Source of the DNA: Acidimicrobiia bacterium
GTDB taxonomy: Bacteria; Actinomycetota; Acidimicrobiia; Acidimicrobiales; Aldehydirespiratoraceae
Length of the DNA: 64,000 nucleotides
Assembly (NCBI GenBank): GCA_022819505.1
Contig: JAJEHD010000018.1
Span: 124,001 to 188,000 of the forward strand
Direction: 5' to 3'
Shown piece after piece: positions 8,424 through 19,250 of the stretch. The position numbers and the translations under genes were made by a program. The notes beneath the pieces are model-generated. The model was not told the origin of the DNA. It was given only the letters and a program-made list of their open reading frames with translations, and searched no databases. The stretch's first letter is position 1, and every line of letters starts with the position of its first letter.

Positions 8424-8909
8424 ATGAACTCTCCGGCTAACGCCGCCCGCGCTGCCAGACGGGCTTTCGTAGCGCTGGGGTCCAACCTGGGCCACAGGCT
8501 GGCCTACCTGCAGGACGCGGTGAACGGCTTCGACGGCGTGGACGCGGTGTCCGACGTGTACGAGACCAAGCCGGTGGGCGGCCCCGAGCAGGGCCCCTAC
8601 CTGAACATGGTCATGCGGCTCGAGACGTCGGCGAGCCCTCAGGAGCTGCTCGGGCAGTGCCGGCGCTCCGAACTGGAGGCAGGCCGGGTGCGAGTCGTGC
8701 GCTGGGGGCCCCGCACCCTCGACGCGGACCTGCTGTGGATCGACGGCGAGCAGGTGGATGAACCCGATCTAGTGGTACCCCATCCCCGCATGTACGAGCG
8801 GGACTTCGTGCTTGTGCCCCTGGGCGACGTGGGCGCCGACCTGCTGCCCGACGGCTATGACCCCCGCTCCTGCGACGGCGTGGTCAACGTCGGGCCGCTC
8901 TTCGCATGA
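8424..8909 (+). CDS. folK: HPPK, dihydropterin pyrophosphokinase
   Basis: A 161-aa 2-amino-4-hydroxy-6-hydroxymethyldihydropteridine pyrophosphokinase of folate synthesis. Signatures: VALGSNLGHRLAYLQDAV at the N-terminus, YETKPVGGPEQGPYLNMV, and the ATP/Mg motif RWGPRTLDADLLWIDGEQVDEPDLVVPHPRMYERDFVLVPL. ATG 8424 is preferred because family members begin shortly before VALGSN; an in-frame GTG at 8382 overlaps the preceding gene but would translate repeat DNA. Overlaps the next gene by ATGA. Folate genes folE, folP and folB, which normally sit upstream in actinobacteria, are missing here. Confidence 0.92.
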   Translation: MNSPANAARAARRAFVALGSNLGHRLAYLQDAVNGFDGVDAVSDVYETKPVGGPEQGPYLNMVMRLETSASPQELLGQCRRSELEAGRVRVVRWGPRTLDADLLWIDGEQVDEPDLVVPHPRMYERDFVLVPLGDVGADLLPDGYDPRSCDGVVNVGPLFA

Positions 8910-10501
8910 CACAGGCCGTTCGCATCATCGGCGGGGGTCGGGCAGGTGGAGCCATGGCGGCCGCGCTGGCCGAGGTCGGCTGGCAGGTGCGCCCCATCCT
9001 CGGTCGGGCTGCGCCACCCGGCGAGGTGGCGGCCGCCGCCGCCGATGTCGACCTGGTGCTGATCGCCACACCCGACGCCGCGGTGGCTGACGTGGCGGCC
9101 GCGGTGGAGCCCACAGCCACCGCCGCGGTCGCCCATCTGGCCGGTGCGCTGGGCCTCGACGCGGTGGCGCCGCACCCCCGGACGGCGGCCCTGCACCCGC
9201 TGGTGGCGCTACCGGACGCCGCCGTCGGTGCCCGGCGCCTGCTGGCCGGCTGCTGGTTCGCGGTCGCGGGCGACCGGATCGTTCGCCAAGTGGTCGCCGA
9301 CCTCGGTGGCCGGTCCTTCGAGGTAGCCGATGGCGATCGAGCCGCCTACCACGCGGCCGCGGTGGTCGCCTCCAACCATCTTGTAGCCCTGCTTGGCCAG
9401 GCCGAGCGGATCGGCGCGCAGGCCGGGGTTGGGTTGGCCGCCCTCCTCGACCTGGTTCGGGCCACCGTCGACAACGTCGAGGAGCTGGGTCTGGCCGCGG
9501 CGCTCACCGGTCCCGCGGCCCGTGGCGATGAGGCCACCATCGAGCGCCATCTCGGCGCCATCGCGCCCGCCGAACACCCCGCCTACCGGGCCCTGGCCGA
9601 CGAGGCCCGCCGCCTCGCCGGCCGTGCCGTGACGGTGCCCGTCAATCGGCCGGTCACCGAGGGCACCATCGGCGGTCTGTGCGCCCGCCTGCACAAGGCT
9701 CGCTCCGGTGGTCACCGGGTGGGACTCGTGCCCACCATGGGATTCCTCCACGCAGGCCACCGCTCTCTGATCGAGCGGGCCCGATCAGAGAATGACCTGG
9801 TGGTGGTGTCGATCTTCGTCAACCCGCTGCAGTTCAATCCCGGAGAGGACTTCGACGACTACCCGCGCGACCTCGACCACGACCTCGCATTGTGCGCGCA
9901 AGCCGGCGCCGACATCGTGTTCGCGCCCGATCAGCACGAGATGTACCCCGAACCGGTGACCACCACCGTCCGCCTTCGAACCCTGGCTGACGTGCTGTGC
10001 GGCGCCTCCCGGCCCGGGCACTTCGATGGGGTGGCGACCGTCGTGGCCAAGCTCTTCTCGATCGTGGGGGAGTGCTCCGCCTACTTCGGGGAGAAGGACT
10101 TCCAGCAGCTGGCGATCGTGAGTCGCATGGCCAAGGACCTATCGCTGCCGGTGCGGGTGGTGGGCTGTCCTACGGTGCGCGAGCCCGACGGCCTGGCCCT
10201 GTCAAGCCGCAACGCGTACCTGAGCTCGGATGAGCGGGCCCAGGCACGTGTGCTGCGCCGGGCCCTGGAGGCCGGGGCGGCCCTGGTGGAGGCGGGTGAG
10301 CCCGATGGAGCCGTGGTGGAGGCCCGGATGGCGGCCGTCATCAGTGACGCGCCGCTGGCGAGGATCGACTACGCGGCCGCGGTGAGCCCGACCACCCTCA
10401 CCCGGAGCCGGCAGCCGCTGCAAGGAGACGTGCGGCTGCTGGTGGCGGTGCGCTTCGGCAAGGCCCGGCTCATCGACAACCTCGGCTGCCGCGCCGGCTG
10501 A
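8906..10501 (+). CDS. panC: DUF2520 Rossmann-domain / pantothenate synthetase fusion
   Basis: A 531-aa two-domain protein. Residues 1-250 form a Rossmann NAD(P)-binding domain (VRIIGGGRAGGAMAAALAEVG) plus helical DUF2520 domain (AAYHAAAVVASNHLVALLGQAE), resembling Rv3603c. Residues 255-531 are a full pantothenate synthetase with PTMGFLHAGHRSLI (HxGH ATP-binding motif), FVNPLQFNPGEDFDDYPR, GVATVVAKLF, YFGEKDFQQL and SSRNAYLSSDER. PanC joins pantoate and beta-alanine. In mycobacteria the two are adjacent separate genes; here they are one ORF with no frameshift or internal stop. The role of DUF2520 is unproven; it resembles ketopantoate reductase-like dehydrogenases. Confidence 0.93.
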   Translation: MTQAVRIIGGGRAGGAMAAALAEVGWQVRPILGRAAPPGEVAAAAADVDLVLIATPDAAVADVAAAVEPTATAAVAHLAGALGLDAVAPHPRTAALHPLVALPDAAVGARRLLAGCWFAVAGDRIVRQVVADLGGRSFEVADGDRAAYHAAAVVASNHLVALLGQAERIGAQAGVGLAALLDLVRATVDNVEELGLAAALTGPAARGDEATIERHLGAIAPAEHPAYRALADEARRLAGRAVTVPVNRPVTEGTIGGLCARLHKARSGGHRVGLVPTMGFLHAGHRSLIERARSENDLVVVSIFVNPLQFNPGEDFDDYPRDLDHDLALCAQAGADIVFAPDQHEMYPEPVTTTVRLRTLADVLCGASRPGHFDGVATVVAKLFSIVGECSAYFGEKDFQQLAIVSRMAKDLSLPVRVVGCPTVREPDGLALSSRNAYLSSDERAQARVLRRALEAGAALVEAGEPDGAVVEARMAAVISDAPLARIDYAAAVSPTTLTRSRQPLQGDVRLLVAVRFGKARLIDNLGCRAG

Positions 10502-10530
10502 GCAGCCGAGCCGCGGCCCCCTGATCGCCG

Positions 10531-10536
10531 TATCCT
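10531..10536 (+). promoter_or_regulatory. -10-like hexamer for leaderless coaX
   Basis: TATCCT followed by 6 nt and the GTG of coaX at 10543; no Shine-Dalgarno. Implies a transcript start at the start codon in addition to read-through from panC. Confidence 0.5.
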
Positions 10537-10542
10537 GCGGCG

Positions 10543-11340
10543 GTGCTGCTAACCATCGACGTCGGCAACACCCAGACCGTCGTCGGCGTGTACGACCCCG
10601 GCGCGGTCCACGGTTCGGGCGCGGCTGACGGGCTGGTCGACCACTGGCGACTCTCCACCGACGCTGAACGCACCGCCGATGAGCTCGGCGTGGCGATCCG
10701 GTCGCTCCTGGGCACGATCGGGCTCGACTTCGACAGCGACGTCGAGGGAGTGTCAATCTGCTCGGGGGTCCCCCGCCTGCTGGCTGGCCTGCGAGAGATG
10801 GTTCGCCGCCAGCTCGGCTTCCATCCTGTGGTGATCGGCCCGGGAACCAAGACCGGCATGCCGATCCACTATGACAACCCCAAGGAAGTGGGCGCCGACC
10901 GGATCGCCAACGCGGTGGCGGCCTACGACCTCTACGGCGGGCCCACCGTGGTGGTGGACTTCGGCACCGGCAACAACTTCGACGTCATCTCCGCCGACGG
11001 CGCCTTCCTGGGCGGGGCCATCGCGCCGGGCATCGAGATCAGCCTCGACGCGCTGTTCGGACGGGCCGCGGCCCTGGGCGCGGTCGAGCTGGTCGAGCCC
11101 CGCAGCGTGATCGGCAAGACCACGGTCGAGTCGATCCAGTCCGGGGCCCTGTACGGCTTCACCGGCATGATCGACGGCATGAACGCCCGCTTCCTGGCTG
11201 AGCTCGGCGAGGCGAACGTGGTCGCCACCGGCGGTCTCGCCCACGTGATAGCCCCGATCTCGGAGACGATCGAGCATGTCGAGCCGTTCCTGACTCTGCA
11301 CGGGCTGCGCATCGTCTACGAGCGCAACCAGGACCGATGA
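10543..11340 (+). CDS. coaX: Type III pantothenate kinase
   Basis: A 265-aa ASKHA-fold kinase for the first step of CoA synthesis. N-terminal ATP motif LLTIDVGNTQTVVGVYD (residues 2-18), GxGxRTG-equivalent GPGTKTGMPI, GADRIANAVAAYDLYG (about 112-127) and VVVDFGTGNNFDVI (where many homologs have GTATTFD). Length and motif order are normal. It comes straight after panC, but panD, usually between them in mycobacteria, is absent. Overlaps lysS by ATGA. Confidence 0.93.
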   Translation: MLLTIDVGNTQTVVGVYDPGAVHGSGAADGLVDHWRLSTDAERTADELGVAIRSLLGTIGLDFDSDVEGVSICSGVPRLLAGLREMVRRQLGFHPVVIGPGTKTGMPIHYDNPKEVGADRIANAVAAYDLYGGPTVVVDFGTGNNFDVISADGAFLGGAIAPGIEISLDALFGRAAALGAVELVEPRSVIGKTTVESIQSGALYGFTGMIDGMNARFLAELGEANVVATGGLAHVIAPISETIEHVEPFLTLHGLRIVYERNQDR

Positions 11341-12800
11341 GCGACGACGCCGGGGCGGCTCCGTCAGGAGAGGCCGCTGCCGCCGGCACCCGTGAGGATG
11401 TCCCCTACCGTTTCGACCGGAGCCACGCCGTCGGCGACATAGTGGAGGCGTTCGAGGGTCTCGAGGCCGGCGTCGAGACCGAGACCGTGGTGTCGGTGGC
11501 CGGACGGCTCATGTTGCGGCGTGACCAGGGTCGGCTGGCCTTCGGGACGTTGCAGGACGCCACCGGCCGCATCCAGCTGTTCGCCACTGCCGCGACCTCC
11601 CCGGAGTTCGAGCGGTTCACAGCTCTGTCCATCGGGGACTGGATCGGCGTCCGGGGCGTGGTCATGGCCACCCGACGCGGCGAGCTGTCGGTGAGGGTCG
11701 ACGACTGGACGTTGCTGGCCCGGGCGCGGCGACCGTTCCCCGACAAGTGGCACGGCCTCACCGACCCCGACACCCGCTACCGGCAGCGCTACGTGGATCT
11801 GTGGGTGAGCGACGAGGCCCGGGACGCCTTCGCTCGCCGCTCACAGATCGTGGCCGCGTTGAGGCGGCACCTCGAAGAGCAGGGGTTCGTCGAGGTGGAG
11901 ACCCCGGTGCTGCACCCCCTCCCGGGGGGCGCTGCCGCCCGGCCTTTCGTCACCCGACATGAGGCTCTGAACGCCGACCTGTACCTGCGGGTCGCGCCTG
12001 AGCTGTACCTCAAGCGGCTGGTGGTGGGGGGCATGGAGCGGGTGTACGAGATCGGTCGGGTGTTCCGCAACGAGGGGATCTCGACCCGCCACAACCCCGA
12101 GTTCACGCTGCTGGAGCTGTACTGGGCCTACGCCGACCACTCCGACATCATGGAGCTCACCGAGCACCTGGTGGCCGGCGTTGCCGACGAGGTGTGCGGT
12201 TCCACCACGGTGGCCTACGACGGGCGTGAGGTGGACCTGGCGCCTCCGTGGAGGCGGGCCACCATGGAGGAGGTGATCGCCGAGCACTCCGGTGTCGAGG
12301 CGAGGCTGGACTCGGGCCCGGACGAACTGGCCGACCTCTGCGACCGTCTCGGCATCGAGATAGAGCCCGGCTGGGGTCCCGGCAAGCTGCTGCTGGAGAT
12401 CTACGAGAAGTCGGCCGAGCCGAACCTGTGGGGACCGGTATTCGTGACCGACTATCCGGCGGAGGTGTCGCCGCTGTCGCGCCGGCACCGCAGCCGGCCC
12501 GGCTATACCGAACGCTTCGAGGCCATCGTGGCCGGCCGGGAACTGTGCAACGCGTTCAGCGAGCTGGTCGATCCCGACGAGCAGAGATCACGCTTCGAGG
12601 CCCAGGCCGAGCTGCGGGCCGCGGGGGACGACGAGGCCATGGTGGTGGACGAGGACTACCTGAGGTCCCTGGAGTACGGGCTTCCCCCTACCGGCGGCCT
12701 CGGGATCGGCGTGGACCGCCTAGTGATGCTGCTCACCGACACCCAGGCCATCCGCGACGCAGTCCTGTTCCCGACCCTGCGCCCCGACCCCGGCACCTAG
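11337..12800 (+). CDS. lysS: Lysyl-tRNA synthetase, class II
   Basis: A 487-aa class II enzyme. The N-terminal OB-fold anticodon-binding domain (residues about 45-140, [32 protein letters not shown]) is followed by the catalytic core with motif 1 ([21 protein letters not shown]), motif 2 ([26 protein letters not shown]) and motif 3 ([17 protein letters not shown]). It lacks the LysX-type N-terminal membrane domain seen in mycobacterial LysX. ATG overlaps the coaX stop, so panC-coaX-lysS are one unit. The gene converges on the polyprenyl synthase gene with a 16-nt gap. Confidence 0.96.
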   Translation: MSDDAGAAPSGEAAAAGTREDVPYRFDRSHAVGDIVEAFEGLEAGVETETVVSVAGRLMLRRDQGRLAFGTLQDATGRIQLFATAATSPEFERFTALSIGDWIGVRGVVMATRRGELSVRVDDWTLLARARRPFPDKWHGLTDPDTRYRQRYVDLWVSDEARDAFARRSQIVAALRRHLEEQGFVEVETPVLHPLPGGAAARPFVTRHEALNADLYLRVAPELYLKRLVVGGMERVYEIGRVFRNEGISTRHNPEFTLLELYWAYADHSDIMELTEHLVAGVADEVCGSTTVAYDGREVDLAPPWRRATMEEVIAEHSGVEARLDSGPDELADLCDRLGIEIEPGWGPGKLLLEIYEKSAEPNLWGPVFVTDYPAEVSPLSRRHRSRPGYTERFEAIVAGRELCNAFSELVDPDEQRSRFEAQAELRAAGDDEAMVVDEDYLRSLEYGLPPTGGLGIGVDRLVMLLTDTQAIRDAVLFPTLRPDPGT

Positions 12801-12810
12801 AGCGCCTGAG

Positions 12811-12845
12811 ACCGAGCTAACCGGCTAGGGCGGGAGTCTCGGTCA
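12811..12845. terminator. Weak hairpin between convergent lysS and prenyl synthase
   Basis: GACCGAG (12811-12817) and CTCGGTC (12839-12845) form a 7-bp stem with a 21-nt loop; no T-tract. It could serve convergent termination but the loop is large. Confidence 0.3.
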
Positions 12846-13809
12846 GGCGGTCCGCGGCCAGGCGCAGCACCGAGGTCGCGGGGGTGTCGGGCAGGGACGT
12901 GAGCGCGGCCTGGGCCCTTCCGGCCCAGATGCGGGCAGTGTCGCGGGCCTCGTCCACGCCGGTGGTGGACCGCACCAGCTCGGCGGCCCGGTCGCGGGCT
13001 GCCGCGCCGATCGGCTGACCGAGCAGCGAGCGCAGCTCGTCGCCGGTCACTGGATCGGCCAGAGCCCGTATCACCGGCAGCGTGTAGGTGCCCTCGGCCA
13101 GGTCGTTGCCGGTGGGCTTGCCCAGCTGCGACTCGGTGGCGACCAGGTCAAGGATGTCGTCGACGATCTGGAAGGCCATGCCGTAGGCGAACCCGAACTC
13201 GCCCAGGGCCCGGGTGACCGGCCTGGGCACCTTGCCCACCGTGGCCCCGATCCGGCACGAGATTGACAGCAGCGCCGCCGTCTTGCCCGATATGGCCCGC
13301 TCGTAGCGCTGCTCGCTGCGCTCGGTGTCGTAGGCGTTCTCCAGCTCGATTATCTGGCCCTCGCACAGCTGGGTGATGGCCTCGGCCAGCAGCCTCGCCA
13401 CCTCGGCGCCCAGTGAGGCAGCCAGGGCCGAGGCCTTACCGAGCAGATAGTCGCCGGCCAGGATGGCCCTCAGGTTGCCCCACTGGGTGTTGACGCTGGG
13501 CACCGAGCGGCGGGTGGTCGCGCCGTCCATCACGTCGTCGTGGTACAGCGAGCCGATGTGGACCAGCTCAACCGATGCGCCCCCCTTCACGGCGGCCGAC
13601 GACGAGCTCGCCGGTGCTGGGTCGCACACCAGCGATGAGGCGAGGCAGAACCCGGGCCGCACCAGCTTGCCGCCGACCGCGATCAGGTGGCGGGCGAGTT
13701 CCGTGACGAAATCGTCGGCGGCGGCCGCGGCCGTAAGAAGCTCGTCCTCCACGCGCTGCAGGTCGTGCTCCAGGCACGGCAGCACGGCGAAGGGTGAGGT
13801 GTCGGCCAC
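12817..13809 (-). CDS. Polyprenyl diphosphate synthase
   Basis: A 330-aa trans-isoprenyl diphosphate synthase, all-helical. First Asp-rich motif DDVMD in HIGSLYHDDVMDGATTRRSVPS and second DDILD in AFQIVDDILDLVATESQLGKPTGNDLAEGTYTLPVI are both intact. The Ala/small residues before the first motif and overall similarity favour a medium-chain (hexa- to octaprenyl) enzyme such as for menaquinone side chains; chain length cannot be proven from sequence alone. GTG 13809 is chosen over the longer ORF start at 13896 because it follows a -10 hexamer by 6 nt and matches the family start. Divergent from clpC; replaces lsr2 in the mycobacterial order. Confidence 0.9.
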   Translation of the reverse strand: MADTSPFAVLPCLEHDLQRVEDELLTAAAAADDFVTELARHLIAVGGKLVRPGFCLASSLVCDPAPASSSSAAVKGGASVELVHIGSLYHDDVMDGATTRRSVPSVNTQWGNLRAILAGDYLLGKASALAASLGAEVARLLAEAITQLCEGQIIELENAYDTERSEQRYERAISGKTAALLSISCRIGATVGKVPRPVTRALGEFGFAYGMAFQIVDDILDLVATESQLGKPTGNDLAEGTYTLPVIRALADPVTGDELRSLLGQPIGAAARDRAAELVRSTTGVDEARDTARIWAGRAQAALTSLPDTPATSVLRLAADRLTETPALAG

Positions 13810-13815
13810 GCCGCG

Positions 13816-13821
13816 AGGGTA
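13816..13821 (-). promoter_or_regulatory. -10-like hexamer for leaderless prenyl synthase
   Basis: On the minus strand TACCCT is followed by 6 nt and the GTG start at 13809; no Shine-Dalgarno. Confidence 0.5.
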
Positions 13822-13911
13822 ATGGGATGCCCGCCGCGACGGTGGTCCGGGGGTGCCCCATGTCACATCGCCGGCTCCGGCCACGACGCCACTCATGTCA
13901 CACCGCCGGGT

Positions 13912-13917
13912 TACACT
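13912..13917 (+). promoter_or_regulatory. -10-like hexamer upstream of clpC
   Basis: TACACT at 13912-13917 lies 7 nt before an ATG at 13925 that opens a short uORF and 41 nt before the clpC ATG. Probable clpC promoter with a short leader. Confidence 0.45.
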
Positions 13918-13924
13918 GACCGCA

Positions 13925-13958
13925 ATGAGGCAGCGTGGGCGGCCGGGAGGTGTGAGCG

Positions 13959-13966
<8 letters not shown>
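13925..13966 (+). CDS. Possible leaderless upstream ORF overlapping clpC start
   Basis: A 13-codon reading frame (starts MRQRGRPGG, ends at TGA 13964-13966) whose ATG sits 7 nt after a TACACT hexamer and whose end overlaps the clpC start codon in another frame. If transcription begins at its ATG it would be translated leaderlessly and could tune clpC translation. Only position and frame support it; it may be non-coding leader. Confidence 0.3.
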
Positions 13967-16484
<2,518 letters not shown>

Positions 16485-16577
16485 CTCCTGTTCGGGGTTG
16501 CCTCCGAGCGAGGGCTGCGGGCTGGAGCCGTGTTATCCCGGTTCCGGACGCTGATGCTCACCAATGGCGGGGGAGTG

Positions 16578-18125
16578 ATGGAGCGACGTATCTGCGGCCG
16601 GATCGCGGTCGGCTGCCGGACGGTGCTGCTGGTCGCGGCGCTGACCGTGCTCGCCGCCGCCTGCCGGGTGGACACCGCGGTGGAGGTGAACGTCGACGAC
16701 GACGGCTCGGGCGCGGTGAGCGTGGTGCTCACCGCCGACGCCGACGCGGTTGCCCGCGTGCCCGAGCTGGCCGGAGGTCTGCGCCTGGACGACGTACGCG
16801 ACGCCGGCTGGGCTGTGGACGGCCCGATCTCCCGCAGCGACGGGGGTGTCGAAGTCCGGGCGGTCAAGGAGTTCGAGTCCGCGTCGCAGCTTCCCGCCGT
16901 GCTCGCGGAGATCGCCGGGGAGGATGTGATCTTCTCGGAGGTCGTCCTCCAGCAGACCCGGTCCTTCGCCGAGAGCGCCTACGAGTTCGCCGTCGTCATC
17001 GACCCCACGCCTCCGATCGAGGCCTTCAGCGACGGCGCCCTGGCCGACATCTTCGACGGCCAGCCCTTCGGACGGCCGCTGGAGGACCTGATCGCCGAGG
17101 CGGGCCGGCCCCGGGACTCCTTGGGTCTGCAGTTCTCGGTGACTCTGCTGGACTCCGACGACGTCTTCAACGCCTCCACCGGCTCCGGTGCTACGCCGCA
17201 GGAGGATGTCGCGGTAGTGGAGCCGAACATCGAAGGCTCCACGGCCACATGGCGCTTCTCGTACGGGGACCCGCAGGTGGCGGTCAGCGCCTCCAACGCG
17301 CTGAAGGACACCCTCGCGCCCCTGTGGCTCAACATCGCCCGGGCCGCGGCCCTCGGCTTCGGCGTGGTGGTGCTGGGCTTGGCGGTGGCGTGGCTGGTGA
17401 CCCTGCTGCGCACCCCCAAGGGCAGGGGCCGCAGGGCCACCCGCCGGCGCCAGCAGCGGGCCGCGGCCCGCGAGGCCGAGGCCAGCCGGCCGCGCAAGCG
17501 ACTGCTGCGCCTTCTGGTCGTGGACGTCCACGGCGTGATCGTGCGGCCCACTCACCCGCTTGAGGGCCTGCTGCTGCCCGTCATCCTGGCTGAGAACGCC
17601 GATGTGGACGCAGAGCTGGTGCGCGACCGCCACCGCAAGCTGGTGCTGGGCCGGCTGACGCCGGAGGAGTTCTGGAGCGATCTGGGTCTGGGTCCGATCG
17701 GGCGCGACGTGGAGACCCGCTACCTGTCGTCGTTCAAGCTGGTGCCGGGCCTGCACCCTTTCCTCGACCGGGTCGCCGGCCGGGGCTTGCCGGTTGCGGC
17801 CGTCGGCAACCAGCCGCGGGAGTGGGGGATGCGACTCCGGCGCATGGCCCAGCTCGAGGATTCGGTGTCGTCATGGCTGGTGAGCGGCGAGGTGGGCGCA
17901 GCGCTCCCCGAGCGGCCTCTGTTCGAGGCAACCCGCCGGGTGATGTCGGTCGACCTCTACGACTGCCTGTACCTGTCGAGCGTCCCGGAGTTCTTGGATG
18001 CCGCGGCCGACATGGGGATGGCCACCGGCTATTTCGCGGCCAGTCCCGAGGATGTGCAGGAGACCGAGCACCCGCTGATCCGCGGGTTCGATGACATCCT
18101 GCGAGGCCGCTCCACCGGCCCCTGA
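16578..18125 (+). CDS. LppM-like lipoprotein fused to a HAD-like cytoplasmic domain
   Basis: A 515-aa membrane protein. Residues 1-29 are a lipoprotein signal (LTVLAAAC, Cys29). Residues 30-240 form an LppM-type domain (VEVNVDDDGSGAVSVVLTADADAVARVPEL; VDGPISRSDGGVEVRAVKEF). A transmembrane helix (about 247-272) and a highly basic linker (KGRGRRATRRRQQR) lead to a HAD-superfamily domain (about 310-510). Motif I is DVHGVI instead of DxDGT/V, motif II region is AVGNQP, and the acidic motif IV is not obvious (LYLSSVPEFLDAAADMG), so catalysis is doubtful. The ATG at 16578 has SD GGGGGAG. LppM proteins are surface lipoproteins in mycobacteria; a HAD fusion is unusual. Confidence 0.75.
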   Translation: MERRICGRIAVGCRTVLLVAALTVLAAACRVDTAVEVNVDDDGSGAVSVVLTADADAVARVPELAGGLRLDDVRDAGWAVDGPISRSDGGVEVRAVKEFESASQLPAVLAEIAGEDVIFSEVVLQQTRSFAESAYEFAVVIDPTPPIEAFSDGALADIFDGQPFGRPLEDLIAEAGRPRDSLGLQFSVTLLDSDDVFNASTGSGATPQEDVAVVEPNIEGSTATWRFSYGDPQVAVSASNALKDTLAPLWLNIARAAALGFGVVVLGLAVAWLVTLLRTPKGRGRRATRRRQQRAAAREAEASRPRKRLLRLLVVDVHGVIVRPTHPLEGLLLPVILAENADVDAELVRDRHRKLVLGRLTPEEFWSDLGLGPIGRDVETRYLSSFKLVPGLHPFLDRVAGRGLPVAAVGNQPREWGMRLRRMAQLEDSVSSWLVSGEVGAALPERPLFEATRRVMSVDLYDCLYLSSVPEFLDAAADMGMATGYFAASPEDVQETEHPLIRGFDDILRGRSTGP

Positions 18126-18209
18126 CGCCCGGCCTCTGACCACACCGGTCTCTACCCATCCGGGTCCGGAATCGGCCTGGCCTAAGACGGCCGTAGGATC
18201 GCGCCATCG

Positions 18210-18239
18210 TTGACGTTATCCATAACACAAGGATGATAC
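18210..18239 (+). promoter_or_regulatory. Promoter with internal palindrome upstream of LacI-like gene
   Basis: TTGACG (18210-18215) and TGATAC (18234-18239) with an 18-nt spacer form a plausible promoter. The spacer contains GTTAT-CC-ATAAC (18215-18226), a perfect 5-bp inverted repeat, at a place where a repressor would block transcription. Confidence 0.4.
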
Positions 18240-18290
18240 GAAATACTCGCAAGTTTGGCGCCAGGTTTGGCGCGTGGGAGCAGCAGGCTG

Positions 18291-19133
18291 GTGACAGGGC
18301 GGGTTGAACGCAGGTCTCCGGGCCGCGCTGGAGTTGTCGGCCTGGTCGGCCGCGACCTGAGCACACCGGTGTTCGCTCAGCTGGCCGAGGGCCTCCAGCA
18401 CGGCATCGGTGAGGACCGCAGGGTCGCGCTGCTGGCGAGCTCCCACGGTGACGCGGGGCGACTCGGTGAAGTGCTGGAGTCGTTCTGGTCGCTGCCTGCG
18501 GAGGGGGTTGTCGTCCTTGGAGCGGTGGACCGGCCCGACGACGTGTCACGCTTCGCCCGTCGGGGCCTGCCGGTGGTGGTGGTCGGAGACTGTGTTCCCA
18601 TGCCCAATGTGGCCTGTGTGGGCTTCGACGTCGAGATGGTGGCCCGGGACTCGGTGAACCATCTGGCCGCCTCGGGGCTGCGCCGGATCGGGATGATCGG
18701 CCCCCCGATCCGGTCGCCGGGCGCTGGCCCCACCGAGAGTGGCTTCCTTGCGGCTGCGGAGGCTGCCGGCGTTGAGGGCGCGATCGTGCGGGCGGAAGCG
18801 ACCGTGCAGGGCGGCGGGGCCGCCCTGCGGGACCTAATCGAGGGATTCCCGGGCGTGGACGGCGTGGTGGCTCACAATGACCTCATGGCGGCGGGGGTCA
18901 TCCGCGAGGCCACCGATCTAGGCATCCGGATCCCGACCCAGATCGCAGTGATCTCTGCCGATGACATGGGGCTCGGCGCGCTGATGATCCCTGCGCTCAC
19001 CTCGGTGCGTCCCGACCGCGAACGGCTAGTCGAGGCCGTGACCGCTGCGCTGGGCCGGCTCATCGATGAACCGGGCGTCAGCCCCGAGCCGATCGCCGTA
19101 CCCGTCGAAGTCGTGGCGCGCGAGTCTGCCTGA
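18291..19133 (+). CDS. LacI-family sensor domain protein lacking the DNA-binding domain
   Basis: A 280-aa periplasmic-binding-like (LacI/GalR C-terminal) domain: GVVGLVGRDLSTPVFAQLAEGLQHGI opens the first subdomain, and DGVVAHNDLMAAGVIREATDLGIRIPTQIAVISADDMGLGALMIPALTSVRPDRERL is the family C-terminal signature. The normal 55-60-residue N-terminal helix-turn-helix is absent, and the upstream 165 nt do not encode one in any frame. GTG 18291 is chosen because GGGAG lies 10 nt upstream; TTG at 18255 is an alternative. It is a paralog of the next gene (shared IDEPGV...VPVE(V/L)V.R(E/D)S ending). It may act as a partner of that repressor or be a decayed copy. Confidence 0.75.
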   Translation: MTGRVERRSPGRAGVVGLVGRDLSTPVFAQLAEGLQHGIGEDRRVALLASSHGDAGRLGEVLESFWSLPAEGVVVLGAVDRPDDVSRFARRGLPVVVVGDCVPMPNVACVGFDVEMVARDSVNHLAASGLRRIGMIGPPIRSPGAGPTESGFLAAAEAAGVEGAIVRAEATVQGGGAALRDLIEGFPGVDGVVAHNDLMAAGVIREATDLGIRIPTQIAVISADDMGLGALMIPALTSVRPDRERLVEAVTAALGRLIDEPGVSPEPIAVPVEVVARESA

Positions 19134-19250
19134 GCGGGGGACGCTCCTGCCCGTCCCGTCCCGGGGCCGGCCTGTCGCTTGACCCAAGTGAGAATGCGTA
19201 CTATTGACAACCATGTATGGAAGGCCGCTGGTCTGGCCGAGGGGCGGTCG

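Noticed and set aside
19204..19226. TTGACA upstream of the full-length LacI gene as a promoter
   Set aside because: No -10-like hexamer at a suitable distance; TTGACC at 19179 has only a weak TATTGA partner at 17 nt.
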